Assembly: GCF_000484535.1 (NCBI RefSeq)
Contig: NC_022600.1
Coordinates: 868,001-932,000 of the forward strand
Source: Gloeobacter kilaueensis JS1
Lineage (GTDB): Bacteria; Cyanobacteriota; Cyanobacteriia; Gloeobacterales; Gloeobacteraceae
Length of the DNA stretch: 64,000 nucleotides
Direction of reading: 5' to 3'
The position numbers and the translations under genes are program-made. Under the pieces are notes generated by a model. The model saw nothing but the letters and a program-made list of their open reading frames with translations, was not told where the DNA came from and did no database searches. This document shows positions 26,425 to 34,887 of the stretch, piece after piece; the stretch's first letter is position 1; each line of letters opens with the position of its first letter.

Positions 26425-26471
26425 ATGTTATCAAGCCCACGCCAGGGACGATATCAGCGTCGAGACAGATC

Positions 26472-27536
26472 TCAAGTCTTCCTGGGCACTGTACCGAGCC
26501 GGTGGGTATTGGCAAAGACGTGATAAAAAGCCTGGGAGAGTTTGGCGATGAGCTGGTTGGCGCGGCGGTCATTGTGGGGACGCTCCACCAGGGCTGTTGC
26601 CAGATAGCGCCGTCCGTCCGGCGTGGTGACAACCCCGACATCGCCCACCATCTTGCCAATGTCGCCGGTCTTGTGCAGAATCCGCGCCCCCGGCCCGAGG
26701 CCCATCGGCAACAGCGAGCCGATGCGGGTGCGGCCCATCAGACCGTAGGCGACGGTGCGGCCCTGGGGGCTCGTAAGCTCGCCTCGGTCCAGTTCGCTCA
26801 TCAGCAAAGCGAGGTCGCCGGGGCTGGTGGTGTTGGTGCCCTCCAGATCCGGCAGCGGGGCGTTGATGACGGTGCGACGCAGACCCCAGCGCCGGAACTG
26901 CTCGTTGAGGTAAGCGGCCCCGCCCAGCCGGTCGATGATCATGTTGGTGGCAGTGTTGTCGCTGCGGATGATCATCAAGGTGGCGACCGCCAGCACACTC
27001 ATGCGCGTGCCGTTGGGCCGGTACTGCAGCCAGCCGGAGCCGCCGCCTTTGTGGGCAGCTTTGAGGGTGAGAACCTCGTCGAGGCGCACACTGCCGCCAT
27101 CGACCTGGCGCATCAGCTCGACCAGGACCGGCACCTTGATCACACTCGCCGCACTGAAGCTCTCGTCCGCCGCCATCTGGGCATAGGCTCCAGTGGCCGG
27201 GTCAAAAAACAGAAAACCCGAGCGCAGGCGCGGCTGCTGGGTAAGCTTGTGCATCGCCGCTTCGAGGGCGACCAGTTGCTCACCCCGCGCCAGTTCAGGC
27301 CGGGGGAGGTACTGGCTATCGACGATTGCCTCGGGGAGCACCTGCAGATCGAGGGGAACGGTCGCACCGGCAAACAGACCCAGGTTCTGCAGGGTGTGGC
27401 TGAGCTGGAATAGCAGCACAGCGCAGCCGCCACTTAGAACAAGCAACACCGCTCCCCGGCGCAACCAGCGCTCGGTGGGCGATTGTCGGCGACGACGGGG
27501 ACGAGGAATTTGAAGATCGCTGGCAACTTCTTGCAA
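26472..27536 (-). CDS. class A beta-lactamase-fold serine hydrolase, membrane-anchored
   Basis: A 354-residue protein with one N-terminal membrane anchor (about residues 29-47) and a periplasmic domain of the class A beta-lactamase fold. Nucleophile Ser131 and Lys134 (SVIK), SDN (192-194), a Glu at 232 in the omega-loop position (PDLEGTN) and KTG (289-291) are all present. The anchor and long linker are unlike a secreted resistance enzyme, and cyanobacteria have many such proteins acting on the cell wall, so antibiotic hydrolysis should not be assumed. Confidence 0.8.
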   Translation of the reverse strand: MQEVASDLQIPRPRRRRQSPTERWLRRGAVLLVLSGGCAVLLFQLSHTLQNLGLFAGATVPLDLQVLPEAIVDSQYLPRPELARGEQLVALEAAMHKLTQQPRLRSGFLFFDPATGAYAQMAADESFSAASVIKVPVLVELMRQVDGGSVRLDEVLTLKAAHKGGGSGWLQYRPNGTRMSVLAVATLMIIRSDNTATNMIIDRLGGAAYLNEQFRRWGLRRTVINAPLPDLEGTNTTSPGDLALLMSELDRGELTSPQGRTVAYGLMGRTRIGSLLPMGLGPGARILHKTGDIGKMVGDVGVVTTPDGRRYLATALVERPHNDRRANQLIAKLSQAFYHVFANTHRLGTVPRKT

Positions 27537-27622
27537 GGTGGCGGTCCCGAACAGTTAGTAAATAATCTAAGGGATAGTGCCCCATTTTTTGCCAGCAATC
27601 TCCAGATATTGGGTGAAACAAT

Positions 27623-27651
27623 AGCCCCGGCGTCATTACAACACCGGGGCT
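27623..27651 (-). terminator. hairpin between small gene and hydrolase gene
   Basis: AGCCCCGG (27623-27630) and CCGGGGCT (27644-27651) pair perfectly over a 13-base loop. On the minus strand the stem is followed by ATTGTTT. It sits 26 bases past the stop of the small gene at 27677 and would end that transcript before the hydrolase gene. Confidence 0.6.
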
Positions 27652-27676
27652 ACCGTGGATCGGGTGGAGGGTCGGA

Positions 27677-27847
27677 CTAAAGCTCGATCAGGAGGGCGAA
27701 CGTGTCGAGGTCGATCAGCCCCAACTTCCAGAGCACGATAGGCAGGGTACCCTGCCAGAGCTGAGCCAGCTCGCGCACCCGCGCCAGTTGCGCCTCGGTG
27801 ATGAGCTTGCTGGCGAGCAGATAGTTTTCGGCGGCGGAAGTTTCCAT
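27677..27847 (-). CDS. small protein resembling a lone GspE/MshE N-terminal domain
   Basis: A 56-residue frame from ATG 27847. Its sequence (NYLLASKLITEAQLARVREL and PIVLWKLGLIDLDTFALLI) follows the pattern L-x-x-x-x-LIT-x-x-Q-L ... LGLID-x-x-T of the N-terminal domain of type II secretion/type IV pilus ATPases (T2SSE_N/MshEN). Such domains bind c-di-GMP in longer forms. It may be a stand-alone domain or a relic; there is no ATPase beside it, but a pseudopilin operon lies 1.5 kb away. Confidence 0.5.
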   Translation of the reverse strand: METSAAENYLLASKLITEAQLARVRELAQLWQGTLPIVLWKLGLIDLDTFALLIEL

Positions 27848-27867
27848 GACAGTCGGGGTGGAGAGGG

Positions 27868-27945
27868 TTAGCGGCGACAGCCCGTGCGGGGGCGGTCGAG
27901 GATCGTCAGAGCGACAAGAGCGATACCGATGAGCAGCAGTTCCAT
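27868..27945 (-). CDS. possible 25-residue membrane peptide
   Basis: ATG 27945 opens MELLLIGIALVALTILDRPRTGCRR, one hydrophobic helix and a basic tail. It is tightly upstream of the 56-residue gene on the same strand. The size is too small to be sure; the helix-plus-basic-tail composition is the only support. Confidence 0.25.
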   Translation of the reverse strand: MELLLIGIALVALTILDRPRTGCRR

Positions 27946-28141
27946 GATCGTGTGGGTTAGCGTGCGCTACCTAGGCATGATGCCCGAAGCGGTTAAACGA
28001 CAAGAGGGCGATCGGCGAACGGATGGCTGCGCTTGAGCGCAGTTGAGAGAGTCCACTGGCTATGTCCTTGTGAGGATGAGGCGTACCTGCATTCTTCCTA
28101 GGATGAATCCCAGTGGGAGTATGCAGCGACCTGGAGGTATC

Positions 28142-28726
28142 ATGCTGTATTTGTTCGGCTATCAATTTAAAGATTCAGTAAAGGCCAATCCGGAGCTGGT
28201 GCGCTTCATCGACGAATGCAAGCCCCAGGCCCATGTGATGGAAAATGTCTGGCTCCTCGACAGCAGCGACCTGCCCTTCAATCTGCAGCGCCAGCTCAAG
28301 GAATACGTCGGGGTGGACGATGAGTTCTATCTGGTCGATGTTTCCAAATCCATCGTCGCCTGGTCTGGGCTCGAAGGCGAAATTGCCGATTTCATCGAGC
28401 GCTTTACCGAGCCGGTCGAACAGGATGTGAGTAGACGCTTGCTGACGATCGCCAGCGATGGCCCGGTTGATCTTGAGCAACTTGGCAACCTGGCGGATTC
28501 TAAGCCCCGGCCTCTGCTGGCCAACCTCTGGCAGGTCGAAACCACGACTACGCCCGAGCAGGTCGTCACCGCATTGCGCGGCAGCCTTGCCGAAGGGGGA
28601 CGGTTGCTGGTAGCGGATGTGTCCCTCGCTCCAGCGGCCTGGTCCCACCTGCCGGAGGACTCGGCCTACGCCGCTGTCGCCTATACGCGCACCGAGCAGG
28701 GCTCCGATCAGGTGCAGGAATTCTAG
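28142..28726 (+). CDS. hypothetical protein with ferredoxin-like N-domain
   Basis: ATG 28142, with GGAGG 5 bases upstream, gives 194 residues; an upstream in-frame ATG at 28043 lacks a binding site. The first 80 residues (MLYLFGYQFKDS, VMENVWLLDSSDLPFNLQ, DDEFYLVDVSKSIVAWSG) have the beta-alpha-beta layout of SinR/Cas2-like small proteins. The C-terminal half has a similar rhythm (LLANLWQVETTTTPEQVVTA, EGGRLLVADVSLAPAAWSHL), so it looks like an internal duplication. No catalytic motif. Confidence 0.5.
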   Translation: MLYLFGYQFKDSVKANPELVRFIDECKPQAHVMENVWLLDSSDLPFNLQRQLKEYVGVDDEFYLVDVSKSIVAWSGLEGEIADFIERFTEPVEQDVSRRLLTIASDGPVDLEQLGNLADSKPRPLLANLWQVETTTTPEQVVTALRGSLAEGGRLLVADVSLAPAAWSHLPEDSAYAAVAYTRTEQGSDQVQEF

Positions 28727-28773
28727 GTCACGGGTGCTAATCTCCTGGCAGATGCCGGGATCACCCAGACTCG

Positions 28774-29211
28774 ATGAATCTACCTTCTTTTTTGTGGCTC
28801 TGGCGCGCCGCTGCCTGGTCGATGGGACTGTCGCTGGCGGTCTATGGGTTATTGGCCCTGAGCGGCGGCACTCTATTCTGGGGCAAGTTGCCCGGTTCTA
28901 AGCGCCGTCCCCTGCGCACCCTGCATCTGGCACTCGGCAGCAGCCTGGTCAGCCTCACCCTGTTTTTGCTGGCGATCGGGATCGTCGGTACTCTCGGCCA
29001 CTTCGGTTCCCTCGGCCACTCCGCCCACCTGGGAGCTGGGCTGGTGGTCGTTGCTCTGGTCACGACGAGCGCCTTCAGCGCCCTGGGGATGGTGCGCGCC
29101 CGCCCCTGGGCCAAGCAAGTCCACCTGACAGCCGCTCTCCTGTTGCTGGCAGGCTACGGGGCGGTACTCGTCACCGGTTGGCAGGTCGTCCAAAAATATC
29201 TGCCCCACTGA
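28774..29211 (+). CDS. DUF4079-like four-helix membrane protein
   Basis: The 145-residue protein has four hydrophobic helices with conserved-looking His residues (LRTLHLALGSSL, HFGSLGHSAHLGAG, KQVHLTAALLLLAGYG), a pattern I associate with DUF4079, common in cyanobacteria. The His residues could hold heme, which is an inference. Lies just upstream of the pseudopilin operon on the same strand. Confidence 0.6.
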   Translation: MNLPSFLWLWRAAAWSMGLSLAVYGLLALSGGTLFWGKLPGSKRRPLRTLHLALGSSLVSLTLFLLAIGIVGTLGHFGSLGHSAHLGAGLVVVALVTTSAFSALGMVRARPWAKQVHLTAALLLLAGYGAVLVTGWQVVQKYLPH

Positions 29212-29307
29212 TGTCCGGTGCTGTGCGGTTCGCCCCCGCTGTGCGCTGAACTAACGTTCTCGCTTTCGACTGAGCTGAAATAAGACGAAGCCCATGTTGT
29301 TGCTGTC

Positions 29308-31794
29308 ATGCTTCGATCGTCGCGCCGGGGAGCAGTCCTGGTGCTCGCACTGCTGTTGGGACTGGTCGTTAGCGTCGTTGCTGTAGCAGCGCTGCTGCTT
29401 TCAAGCCAGCTTGCGACCGCCACCAGTACCAGCCGCGATCAGGCGGAGGCTTTGCGCCTGGCGGAAGGAGCGAGCGAACTGGTGCGCAACAAACTCCTCG
29501 AAGATTTTCAGCGCGCCGGTCTGACGCGCAGCGAGTGGCTGCGCCGCCTGCTTCTGCCCCCAGGCGATCCCCAATCGCGCTACAGCGCCAACCGCGACCG
29601 GCCCCAACTGCAAGCTTTTTTGCTGGTGAGCGCCGAGCGCGTTGCCGGACAACCGGGCACCTATTACGCTGATCCGGGAGCCATCTATCTCGACTCTCCG
29701 GCTCCGGCTGTGGTCGTTGCCCGGCTTTTTGCCGTTTCTTCGTCTACGACGCAGGATCTGGAAGTACGGGCCACTGCCTACCTGCGCGCTGCAAGCCAGA
29801 CGGTGGCCCGCTCGCTGCAGGGCCGCTCAGCGGAAACCTTTGACTTTGCCCTGCTTGCCCGCGAGCCGAACTGTCAGTTCTGTCACCTGCAACTGCAGGG
29901 CAATGTCGGAGCACTGCTCCACTTTCGTCCCGGTTTTGAACACGTAGCGGCGGACAAATCTGCCCACGCCGATGCTGGTTTTGACGAAAATAGCGGCACC
30001 CTCGCCAGCGGTCCCTCCTCACTCTGGGGCGACGGGGACCGCGAGGGAATTCTCGAAGACAGTGGCAGCACCAGCAGCGAGAACGCCCTCGCCTCGCAGA
30101 TCCGGGGAGACATCTACGCCAATCAGCTCGTCACCAACGACAAGACGGACCTCGATTTTGCCACCGGGCGGGCCAGCCGCCTCAACGGCGTCACCCTCGA
30201 AGCGGACAGGCCCGGCCAGCAGGCTCGGATTAACCTGCGCTACCCCGGTCCGGCTTTTTATCTTCTGCGGGGCAGGGATGTCGATCAAAACGGACGCAGC
30301 GATGACTTTCCGCCCTTCGACAGCGAGGCGCTGCGGCGAGAAGCGAGCGGGTCGGTGCGCGGCCAAGTGCAGGCGGTGCCCTTCGGAAGCCTCTATTCCA
30401 GCCGCTTCATCGATCGCTTAGGTCCGGTGGTGAGCGGACAGGCGGTGCTCCTGGGTGAAGCGCCGAGTGCAGCCAATCACTACTGCGAGACGGCAAGTGC
30501 GCCGCTGTTGATCGAAGGCGATCTTTTCGTCGAAGGCGATGTCGTGTTGCGCGGCTGTGTGAGCGGCCAGGGCCAGATCTACGCGGGCCGCAACCTCTAC
30601 ATCGCCGGGAACGTCGTCTACCAGCACCCGCCCGGTAGTTTCGGAAACTACACAGCGAGCAGCGATCCCGATGCTGCCGCCCGCGCCGATATCGCTGCCG
30701 GTCGTGACAGCCTGCTTCTGGCCGCCAACGGCAGCATTGTCCTGGGGGACTATACAGACCAGGAAGCAGACAGCTCCCAGCGGCTCTACCGGGAGCGGGC
30801 CGGTGAGCGCCACATCCGCTCGCGGTTTCATCTGGACACCGGGCAAAAAGCCGATATCCAGCTGGTAGAAAACCGGGTGGAGGAACTGGTGCGCACTGCG
30901 GGCGGTCAGCACTTCACCCTGGCAGGCGAGGCGGTTGGTGAGTCACAGATTCGCCCCCTGGAAGCCTATGAGGCGCTGATCCGCCCGGTCTTCTGGAACC
31001 ATGCCCAGGGGAAGTTGCAGCCCTGGCTCTCCGACGGCGACTACCGTGCCCTGCTCGGGCAGGCGGTTCCGGGCGGAGTGGGTTCGGTAAGCAGCTGGCG
31101 CATCGATGCGAGTACCTACCAGCTGCAACCTGCCTCCGGTCCCCCCGACAGCCTGCTCAACCTCGTGCGCAGCGGCGATCCGGCGAAGATCGACCTCTGC
31201 CGCCGGTTCTTCGAGAACAATCTGCGCTTCACGAACGCCGATGCGAGCGCTGCCAGCCGCGCCCAGGCCGTGATTGCGCAGTTGCAGAGCGCCCAGGCAG
31301 GCTGGAACGAGGCGGCCAAAAGCTTTCTTGATACCGCCGGCGGCTACGACCGGCAGCGGTGGATGCTCGATTTGATCAACTTTCAGTCCGGAGCCGCTGA
31401 CCCCTATGCCGTCGTCCGCCCCGTCCAGATCGAGCGGGTCGATGCCCTGCTCTACAGTGCGCGCCGGATCGCAGGCCACGTTGGCGCTACGAATCTCACC
31501 GTAAACGGCGGACTGGTTGCCCCAGAAGTAGCGATCACCGCGCCGGGAGCAGGTTGGCTCGCTTCGGAAGTAGCGGACCCTGAAATCAAAGCCCGGATCC
31601 AGGCGAAAGCCGGTGAAGAAAATCCGCTTTCGGGAACAAGTTATAACAGAACTGCTTTCAACTACGACTATCGGCTGCGCAACCAGGGGGCTTCCCTGCG
31701 CTACGTTCTCCGCCTCGCCACCGCCGAATCCATCCGCTTTGCAGGCGGAGGTTCGATCACCCGCAAAGTCTGCCGCAATGCTCAGTGCAACTAA
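29308..31794 (+). CDS. PilX/HpsA-like large pilin-related protein
   Basis: An 828-residue protein with a type IV pilin-like N-terminus: short basic leader SSRRGAVLVLALLLGLVVSVVAVAALLLSS, then a long extracytoplasmic part. No Glu at +5, as in PilX-type minor pilins. The body has Cys pairs (NCQFCHL) reminiscent of a CxxCH site and sections DGDREGILEDSGSTSSENAL and ADRPGQQARINLRYPGP. It heads a run of three pseudopilin genes with overlapping ends, the arrangement of hpsA-D of filamentous cyanobacteria. Name is by context and architecture only. Confidence 0.6.
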   Translation: MLRSSRRGAVLVLALLLGLVVSVVAVAALLLSSQLATATSTSRDQAEALRLAEGASELVRNKLLEDFQRAGLTRSEWLRRLLLPPGDPQSRYSANRDRPQLQAFLLVSAERVAGQPGTYYADPGAIYLDSPAPAVVVARLFAVSSSTTQDLEVRATAYLRAASQTVARSLQGRSAETFDFALLAREPNCQFCHLQLQGNVGALLHFRPGFEHVAADKSAHADAGFDENSGTLASGPSSLWGDGDREGILEDSGSTSSENALASQIRGDIYANQLVTNDKTDLDFATGRASRLNGVTLEADRPGQQARINLRYPGPAFYLLRGRDVDQNGRSDDFPPFDSEALRREASGSVRGQVQAVPFGSLYSSRFIDRLGPVVSGQAVLLGEAPSAANHYCETASAPLLIEGDLFVEGDVVLRGCVSGQGQIYAGRNLYIAGNVVYQHPPGSFGNYTASSDPDAAARADIAAGRDSLLLAANGSIVLGDYTDQEADSSQRLYRERAGERHIRSRFHLDTGQKADIQLVENRVEELVRTAGGQHFTLAGEAVGESQIRPLEAYEALIRPVFWNHAQGKLQPWLSDGDYRALLGQAVPGGVGSVSSWRIDASTYQLQPASGPPDSLLNLVRSGDPAKIDLCRRFFENNLRFTNADASAASRAQAVIAQLQSAQAGWNEAAKSFLDTAGGYDRQRWMLDLINFQSGAADPYAVVRPVQIERVDALLYSARRIAGHVGATNLTVNGGLVAPEVAITAPGAGWLASEVADPEIKARIQAKAGEENPLSGTSYNRTAFNYDYRLRNQGASLRYVLRLATAESIRFAGGGSITRKVCRNAQCN

Positions 31795-32638
31795 AAGACG
31801 GCGCAACCGCCGGGGCTTTACGCTCACCGAGGTGCTGGTGGCGATGGTGGTACTGGCGCTATTTCTTGCTGGTCTGGCACCGATGCTCTCCGCCTCGGCG
31901 CTGCTCAGGCGGCAGCAGGAACTGATCGCCGAAGCCACCAACCTCGGCCAGATCGAGATCGAAGAGATTCGCCGCAGCTGGTCGGTGATCGAAAATCGCG
32001 GCCTCGGTTCCTCTCAAAATCAGGGAGGACTGGTACCCACCAACATGCGCGATCGGCTCATCCCCCTGCCGCGCCCCTGCGTGCTGAGCGAAGTCAACTA
32101 CGAAGGTTGCAGCCAGGATCCGCCCGTCCCGCCCGGATCATTGCCGCTATCCGCCTCCAGCGTCTATCCGTTCGCCTCCGACAGCTTCGAGGTGGTGAGC
32201 CCCGCTCCCGGCGGCGAGGGACCGGACGATCTGTACCTCTACGATGCGAGCCTTGAACCCCCCGACTCCGAGCGCTCGGCGAGCTTCACGATGAGCGGTG
32301 CGCGTGGAACCCAGACCTACCGCGTGCAGGTCTTCTGGGGCTACGCGCCAGGTTCGGCTACCCCGGCCCAGGCCCTCGAAGATCCCGAGTGGTACCGCCG
32401 CGAGGTGGTGCGGGTCGTCGTGCGCCTCTACCTGGCGGGCAAGGACGGCGAGCTGCCCCGCGACAATTCTGGCCGGATCACCCGCCTCACCCGACCGGTC
32501 AAACCCCTGATCTCGACCCGCGTCGAAGGGCTTACCGACAAGAGCGAAGCGGCCAACGATCCGAATGCCCCCTCCGCCTTCAGCCCCCTGGCACCGCTGG
32601 TGGTGCTGAGTGCCGACATCGCGAGAAGCTACCAGTGA
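31778..32638 (+). CDS. type IV pseudopilin (HpsB-like)
   Basis: ATG 31778, inside the last 17 bases of the preceding gene, yields 286 residues. The leader KRRRNRRGFTLTEVLVAMVVLALFLAGLAP is a textbook prepilin peptidase site (G^FTLTE, Glu at +5) followed by the hydrophobic helix. The C-terminal part is unrecognised. It would be cleaved and methylated by PilD and assembled in a pilus or secretion complex. An upstream in-frame ATG at 31613 would bury the leader and is rejected. Confidence 0.8.
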   Translation: MLSATKRRRNRRGFTLTEVLVAMVVLALFLAGLAPMLSASALLRRQQELIAEATNLGQIEIEEIRRSWSVIENRGLGSSQNQGGLVPTNMRDRLIPLPRPCVLSEVNYEGCSQDPPVPPGSLPLSASSVYPFASDSFEVVSPAPGGEGPDDLYLYDASLEPPDSERSASFTMSGARGTQTYRVQVFWGYAPGSATPAQALEDPEWYRREVVRVVVRLYLAGKDGELPRDNSGRITRLTRPVKPLISTRVEGLTDKSEAANDPNAPSAFSPLAPLVVLSADIARSYQ

Positions 32639-33264
32639 GCAGGCGTTCCGGGTTCACGCTGCTGGAACTGGTGGTCGTGATGGCGATCGTCTTTTTGCTG
32701 GCCGGTTTCGGAGCCGTCTCAGGCGTTGGTCTGTTGCAGTCGCGCCGCTTCGACAGCGGCCTGCAGGATCTGGCCATCGCTGCGCGCAAGGCCCGATCGC
32801 GCGCCCTCGAACAATCCCAGAACTACACGTTCGAGTTCACCCTGCACGATCCGACCCGCAACCTGAGCCCCGACGATCCGCCGGACCACTACGCAATCTA
32901 TGGCGGCAGCGAGCGTCCGGCTGCCCCGGACTGGCAGCCGCTGCCGGACCACATCTGGATCGATCGCACGACCATCCAGGGGCCGCCCTACCGCTGGCAG
33001 TTCGACGAGCGGGGCACCGTTCAGCCTTCCCAGATCGGCACGATCTTGCTGCAGGACGGCAACAACCCTGACCCCGGCCTCGCGAGCCTCGATCCCCACG
33101 CCCCGGACCTGCTCTATTACCTGCGCAGCAAACAGAGCAACGGCAAAGGTCTGAGCCGGGGAATCGTGATGAATACCTACCTGGGCAAGATCAGCGCCAT
33201 CAGCGTCGGCACCCAGGAAGAAGCGCCACCCTCAACCGGTGAGGACGATGCGGCGCAACCGTAG
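32635..33264 (+). CDS. type IV pseudopilin (GspH-like)
   Basis: GTG 32635 overlaps the previous stop as GTGA and gives 209 residues starting VSRRSGFTLLELVVVMAIVFLLAG, a prepilin leader with Glu +5. The body (DLAIAARKARSRALEQSQNY and later strands) resembles GspH/FimT minor pseudopilins, including a calcium-like DPTRNLSPDDPPD loop. Cotranscribed with its neighbours. Confidence 0.8.
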   Translation: MSRRSGFTLLELVVVMAIVFLLAGFGAVSGVGLLQSRRFDSGLQDLAIAARKARSRALEQSQNYTFEFTLHDPTRNLSPDDPPDHYAIYGGSERPAAPDWQPLPDHIWIDRTTIQGPPYRWQFDERGTVQPSQIGTILLQDGNNPDPGLASLDPHAPDLLYYLRSKQSNGKGLSRGIVMNTYLGKISAISVGTQEEAPPSTGEDDAAQP

Positions 33265-34222
33265 AGGCGTCACCTTGATCGAACTCCTGGTCACAGCCGT
33301 GATCAGCTTGATCTTGCTCATCGCCGTCACCTTCGCCTTTACGACCTTCGGCAAGAACGCCCTGGTCGAAAACGCCGTCACCGACGTCCAGACCGACCTG
33401 CACAGTGCCCTCGGCCTGATGACCGACGAATTGCGCCAGGCCCGCTACATCTACAACACCGATCCAGCCAGCACCGCTAGCGATCGCCTCCGCCTTGACC
33501 CGGTTGCCCCAACTACCGAGACCGACCCGGCCAACTTCGGCAGCGCCAACTTCGACAAGAGCCGCCTGGTGCAGGACAACTCCCCCGGTTTTCGCATCCT
33601 GCTCGCCTTCTGGGTACCGACGATCGCAGGCGTCGCCCGCCTCGGAGACGAGAACCAGCAGGCGAGTGCCCCAAAGGGCACGCCGCTCGCCGTCGATCTG
33701 GCCAAGGGCAATCTGGTGCCCTGGGGCAGTCCCCAGTCGATCCCCGCCTACAACCTGATCGTCTATTACGTCACCGACCCCCCTCCCGGCTCGGCCTGGA
33801 GCGGCCCGCGCATCCTCGAGCGCTGGGAATCGAAACCGGTGCCCATCCGCTTTGCAGAATTCGCCGAAGCCGAGGATTCTAAAAAATTTCTCGATCCCGC
33901 CAGCTACGATGCCACGACCGCCCCCCCGGTGGACGGCATCTTTTTGCGCACGCTGCCCGCCTCCGACGGCAACAGTTTCGCCCTCGCCGACTTTCTCGAT
34001 GGCAAAGAAGGGATCGCCGTGCAGTACCTGAGTCCCCAGACGATGGCGATCAGTCTGCGCGGCAGTCTCGAAGGCAGCCAGGCCGACCGCTACTTTGCAA
34101 GCACCGACTCCACCGCCCAGACCTACCTGCGCAGCAACGCCGGTGACGCCCTCGCATACAGCACCACCGTCGTCGCCCGCAACGTCTGTACTGCCAACGC
34201 CGTCTGCGTCAAAGATCCGTGA
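33248..34222 (+). CDS. type IV pseudopilin (HpsC/GspJ-like)
   Basis: ATG 33248 overlaps the upstream gene by 17 bases; 324 residues. The leader MRRNRRGVTLIELLVTAVISLILLIAVTFA has the G^VTLIE site. The next part (NAVTDVQTDLHSALGLMTDELRQARYIY) is the helix pattern of PilW/GspJ minor pseudopilins. Two Cys close to the C-terminus (VCTANAVCVKDP) may form a disulfide loop like that of pilins. Last gene of the operon, ending 3 bases before a convergent gene. Confidence 0.8.
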   Translation: MRRNRRGVTLIELLVTAVISLILLIAVTFAFTTFGKNALVENAVTDVQTDLHSALGLMTDELRQARYIYNTDPASTASDRLRLDPVAPTTETDPANFGSANFDKSRLVQDNSPGFRILLAFWVPTIAGVARLGDENQQASAPKGTPLAVDLAKGNLVPWGSPQSIPAYNLIVYYVTDPPPGSAWSGPRILERWESKPVPIRFAEFAEAEDSKKFLDPASYDATTAPPVDGIFLRTLPASDGNSFALADFLDGKEGIAVQYLSPQTMAISLRGSLEGSQADRYFASTDSTAQTYLRSNAGDALAYSTTVVARNVCTANAVCVKDP

Positions 34223-34224
34223 AG

Positions 34225-34758
34225 TTAGCCCCCAGCCAGGTCCAGGCCCGTATCGTCGGCGGGATTGCCCGGATCGAGCGGCAGTTGCCCGTCCGGTCCC
34301 GGCAGAGCCAGATCCGCGCCGTGCCTGCGCAGAATTGAGATGGCTTCGCTGGTGCGCAGCCCCCGCGCCTGAACCGTGACCAGGATCGCTCCGCGCTCGA
34401 CGCCCTGCTCAAAGTGTCTCGCTTCTTCTTCTGTCAGGCCCATGCCGATGAGCACCGCCACCAGGTCGTTTCCGCTGAGCGGTTCGCGGGGCCGGACAAG
34501 GTTGACGAGCGTGCCGAGCAGCCCTGTGCCGCCCTGGGCTACCTCCTCGACGCTCTGGGTGCCGGTAGCGTTGATCAAGTCGCGCTGCTGCTGTCGGTCA
34601 GCGACGGCGATCCCCAGATTGTCGAGATTGAAGCCGTTCGCATCGAGATCGACCACCGCCTGCTCGGCCTGCTGGCGGTCCTCGAACAATCCGGCGACGA
34701 TTCCCCGCTGGAAAATCTCCGGCGTCCACTGCGCACTTCCGTAGGACTGCTGCTCCAT
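34225..34758 (-). CDS. YflT-like general stress domain protein
   Basis: The 177-residue protein has the same domain as the first third of the protein at 20418-21344: IVAGLFEDRQQAEQAVVDLDANGF, MGLTEEEARHFEQGVERG and AISILRRHGADL match segment by segment. It lacks the DUF2382 domain and ends in a short Pro/Asp/Gly tail. The stop lies 2 bases from the convergent pseudopilin gene. Likely a stress protein of unknown biochemical role. Confidence 0.7.
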   Translation of the reverse strand: MEQQSYGSAQWTPEIFQRGIVAGLFEDRQQAEQAVVDLDANGFNLDNLGIAVADRQQQRDLINATGTQSVEEVAQGGTGLLGTLVNLVRPREPLSGNDLVAVLIGMGLTEEEARHFEQGVERGAILVTVQARGLRTSEAISILRRHGADLALPGPDGQLPLDPGNPADDTGLDLAGG

Positions 34759-34845
34759 GTCTTACTCCCAAACTCTCAGTGGTTCTATCCTCCTGATCCC
34801 CTCGAACGGCAGGTTCATCCCTGAGAGAGAATGACCGCCCGCGCC

Positions 34846-34875
34846 TTGCTCCTTCCCTTCATAAAAAGCTAGAAT
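34846..34875 (+). promoter_or_regulatory. ssrA promoter
   Basis: TTGCTC (34846-34851) and TAGAAT (34870-34875) are spaced by 18 bases, a sigma-70-type pair. The -10 ends 12 bases before the mature 5' end of tmRNA at 34888, the expected distance for a transcript that starts at or just before it. Confidence 0.6.
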
Positions 34876-34887
34876 GTCTGGATACAT

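Noticed and set aside
26472-27536. Antibiotic-resistance beta-lactamase
   Set aside because: Catalytic residues are present, but the membrane anchor and cyanobacterial context make a cell-wall hydrolase of the same fold at least as likely; resistance cannot be claimed.
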